A stretch of DNA of 14,418 nt from an uncultured Actinomycetes bacterium. Lineage in GTDB: Bacteria; Actinomycetota; Actinomycetes; S36-B12; UBA5976. Both the position numbers and the translations under genes were made by a program. Shown in pieces: positions 13,441 to 14,418 of this stretch. The stretch spans positions 1-14,418 of the forward strand of contig CAIYGJ010000234.1 in the NCBI GenBank assembly GCA_903925705.1, in the 5' to 3' direction. The notes beneath the pieces are model-generated. The model ran no database searches. It had not been told where the DNA came from and saw only the letters and a list, made by a program, of their open reading frames with translations. Position 1 is the first letter of the stretch. The number at the start of each line of letters is the position of its first letter.

Positions 13441-14418
13441 CGCTTGACTCGATCCAAAAGCAAAGTAGCAATGTCAACAACTTCTGCTGCAGGATCGCCG
13501 CCGGCTTCCTGACCGCGAACTGTGACAGCATCGTTTAGCATCACAGAACAGAACGGACAAGCTACGGCAATCTTGGTTGCGCCAGTTGATAGCGCTTCAT
13601 CTCCACGATTCATGTTTACGCGAGTACCAATAGTTTCTTCCATCCACATGCGGCCACCACCGGCACCACAACAGAATGACTTCTCTTTGTTGCGATCCAT
13701 TTCAACCAAGTTGATGCCAGGCATGTTCGTGATCAATTCACGCGGTGGCATGTAGATCTTGTTGTGGCGACCTAGGTAGCAAGGGTCATGGTAAGTAACA
13801 GTCTCATCTTCTGGAGTCAACATGGTTAGACGATTTTCAGTAACTAGTTGATTGAGTAGAACTGTGTGGTGCACAACTTCATAGTCGCCGCCAAGTTGCG
13901 GGTATTCGCGCGCGATTGTGTTCAAGCAATGCGGACAAGTAACAACAATTCGCTTGGCACCAATTTCATTTAGTACTTCAACGTTTTGAGCGGCCTGCAT
14001 TTGATATAGGAATTCATTGCCAGCGCGACGGGCTGGATCACCGGTGCAAGTTTCACCTTCGCCTAAAACCATGAACTCGATGCCGGCTGTGTGAAGCAAC
14101 TCGGCAACGGCCTTAGTCGTTCGCTTGGCCCGATCGTCGTAAGCACCAGCGCAGCCAACCCAGAATAAGTACTCAACATCCGCTGGGATTTTGTCTTCGC
14201 CATCCATGCCGAATACGCGAACTGGGAATTCAACTTCTTCAATCCAAGTTAGGCGACCGCTGGTATTCATGCCCCAAGGATTTCCCTTAGTTTCAAGGTT
14301 TTTGAATAGTCCGTTTAGTTCAGCTGGGAATTCAGATTCAACTAGAACTTGATGACGACGAAGATCCATGAAGTGATCTACATGTTCAATGTCTACTGGA
14401 CACTGTTGAACGCAGGCA
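13437..14418 (-). CDS. CCG-domain Fe-S oxidoreductase, C-terminal part (5' end outside window)
   Basis: C-terminal part, about 326 residues, of a heterodisulfide-reductase-like Fe-S protein similar to mycobacterial Rv0338c. The frame stays open through the right edge. The edge-most residues read CVQQCPVDIEHVDHFMDLRR, the end of a [4Fe-4S] ferredoxin motif, so the ATG at 14369 is internal. Two CCG-type cysteine domains follow. The first has FWVGCAGAYDD, GEGETCTGDPARR and VVTCPHCLNTI. The second has YHDPCYLGRHNKIY, SFCCGAGGGRMWMEE and ACPFCSVMLND. Such proteins pass electrons between a cytosolic donor and a membrane or quinone partner; the partner is not known here. The upstream part, often with membrane helices, is off the window. 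The stop overlaps dcd by 4 bases. Confidence 0.93.
   Translation of the reverse strand, partial: ACVQQCPVDIEHVDHFMDLRRHQVLVESEFPAELNGLFKNLETKGNPWGMNTSGRLTWIEEVEFPVRVFGMDGEDKIPADVEYLFWVGCAGAYDDRAKRTTKAVAELLHTAGIEFMVLGEGETCTGDPARRAGNEFLYQMQAAQNVEVLNEIGAKRIVVTCPHCLNTIAREYPQLGGDYEVVHHTVLLNQLVTENRLTMLTPEDETVTYHDPCYLGRHNKIYMPPRELITNMPGINLVEMDRNKEKSFCCGAGGGRMWMEETIGTRVNMNRGDEALSTGATKIAVACPFCSVMLNDAVTVRGQEAGGDPAAEVVDIATLLLDRVKR

Overview
The window is a gene-dense stretch of a low-GC (mid-40s percent by eye), streamlined actinobacterial chromosome. The evidence is the order folE-folP-folB-folK-DUF3180, a CopC gene next to a CopD/CtaG fusion, a mycobacterial-type Dcd sequence, and a large CCG-domain Fe-S protein of the Rv0338c type. 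Genes overlap by 1-11 bases and several seem to be leaderless. These traits fit freshwater acI-like lineages (Nanopelagicales), but that placement is an inference.

Layout. 1-2485 (+): the folate operon, with folE cut by the left edge, then folP, folB, folK and a DUF3180 membrane protein. 2647-3770 (+): a secreted Pro/Ser/Thr-rich protein with a short C-terminal two-cysteine module, followed by a stand-alone ferric-reductase-type membrane haem protein. 3820-5879 (-): a HAMP sensor kinase and an OmpR-type response regulator. 5991-9367 (+): an acidic-tailed secreted protein, a second protein with the two-cysteine module, an ApbE-type flavin transferase, and a second haem membrane domain fused to a flavin reductase and a C-terminal [2Fe-2S] ferredoxin. 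9410-10195 (+): a carbon-nitrogen hydrolase. 10185-12708 (-): copC and copD/ctaG. 12862-13440 (+): dcd. 13437-14418 (-): a CCG-domain Fe-S oxidoreductase cut by the right edge.

The most interesting part is 2647-9367. It looks like an inducible apparatus that carries electrons from cytosolic NAD(P)H through flavin, [2Fe-2S] and two transmembrane haems to an acceptor outside the membrane. The acceptor side seems to be served by small secreted proteins of a family I do not recognise (YTCMSPGG, CX15C). The two cassettes share paralogous parts and flank a two-component system. A 7-bp direct repeat with an 11-bp period sits in the middle of the divergent promoter region and is a candidate operator. 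The ApbE has no secretion signal, and no FMN-bind-type substrate protein is encoded here. The neighbouring copC-copD/ctaG genes make copper as plausible a substrate as iron.
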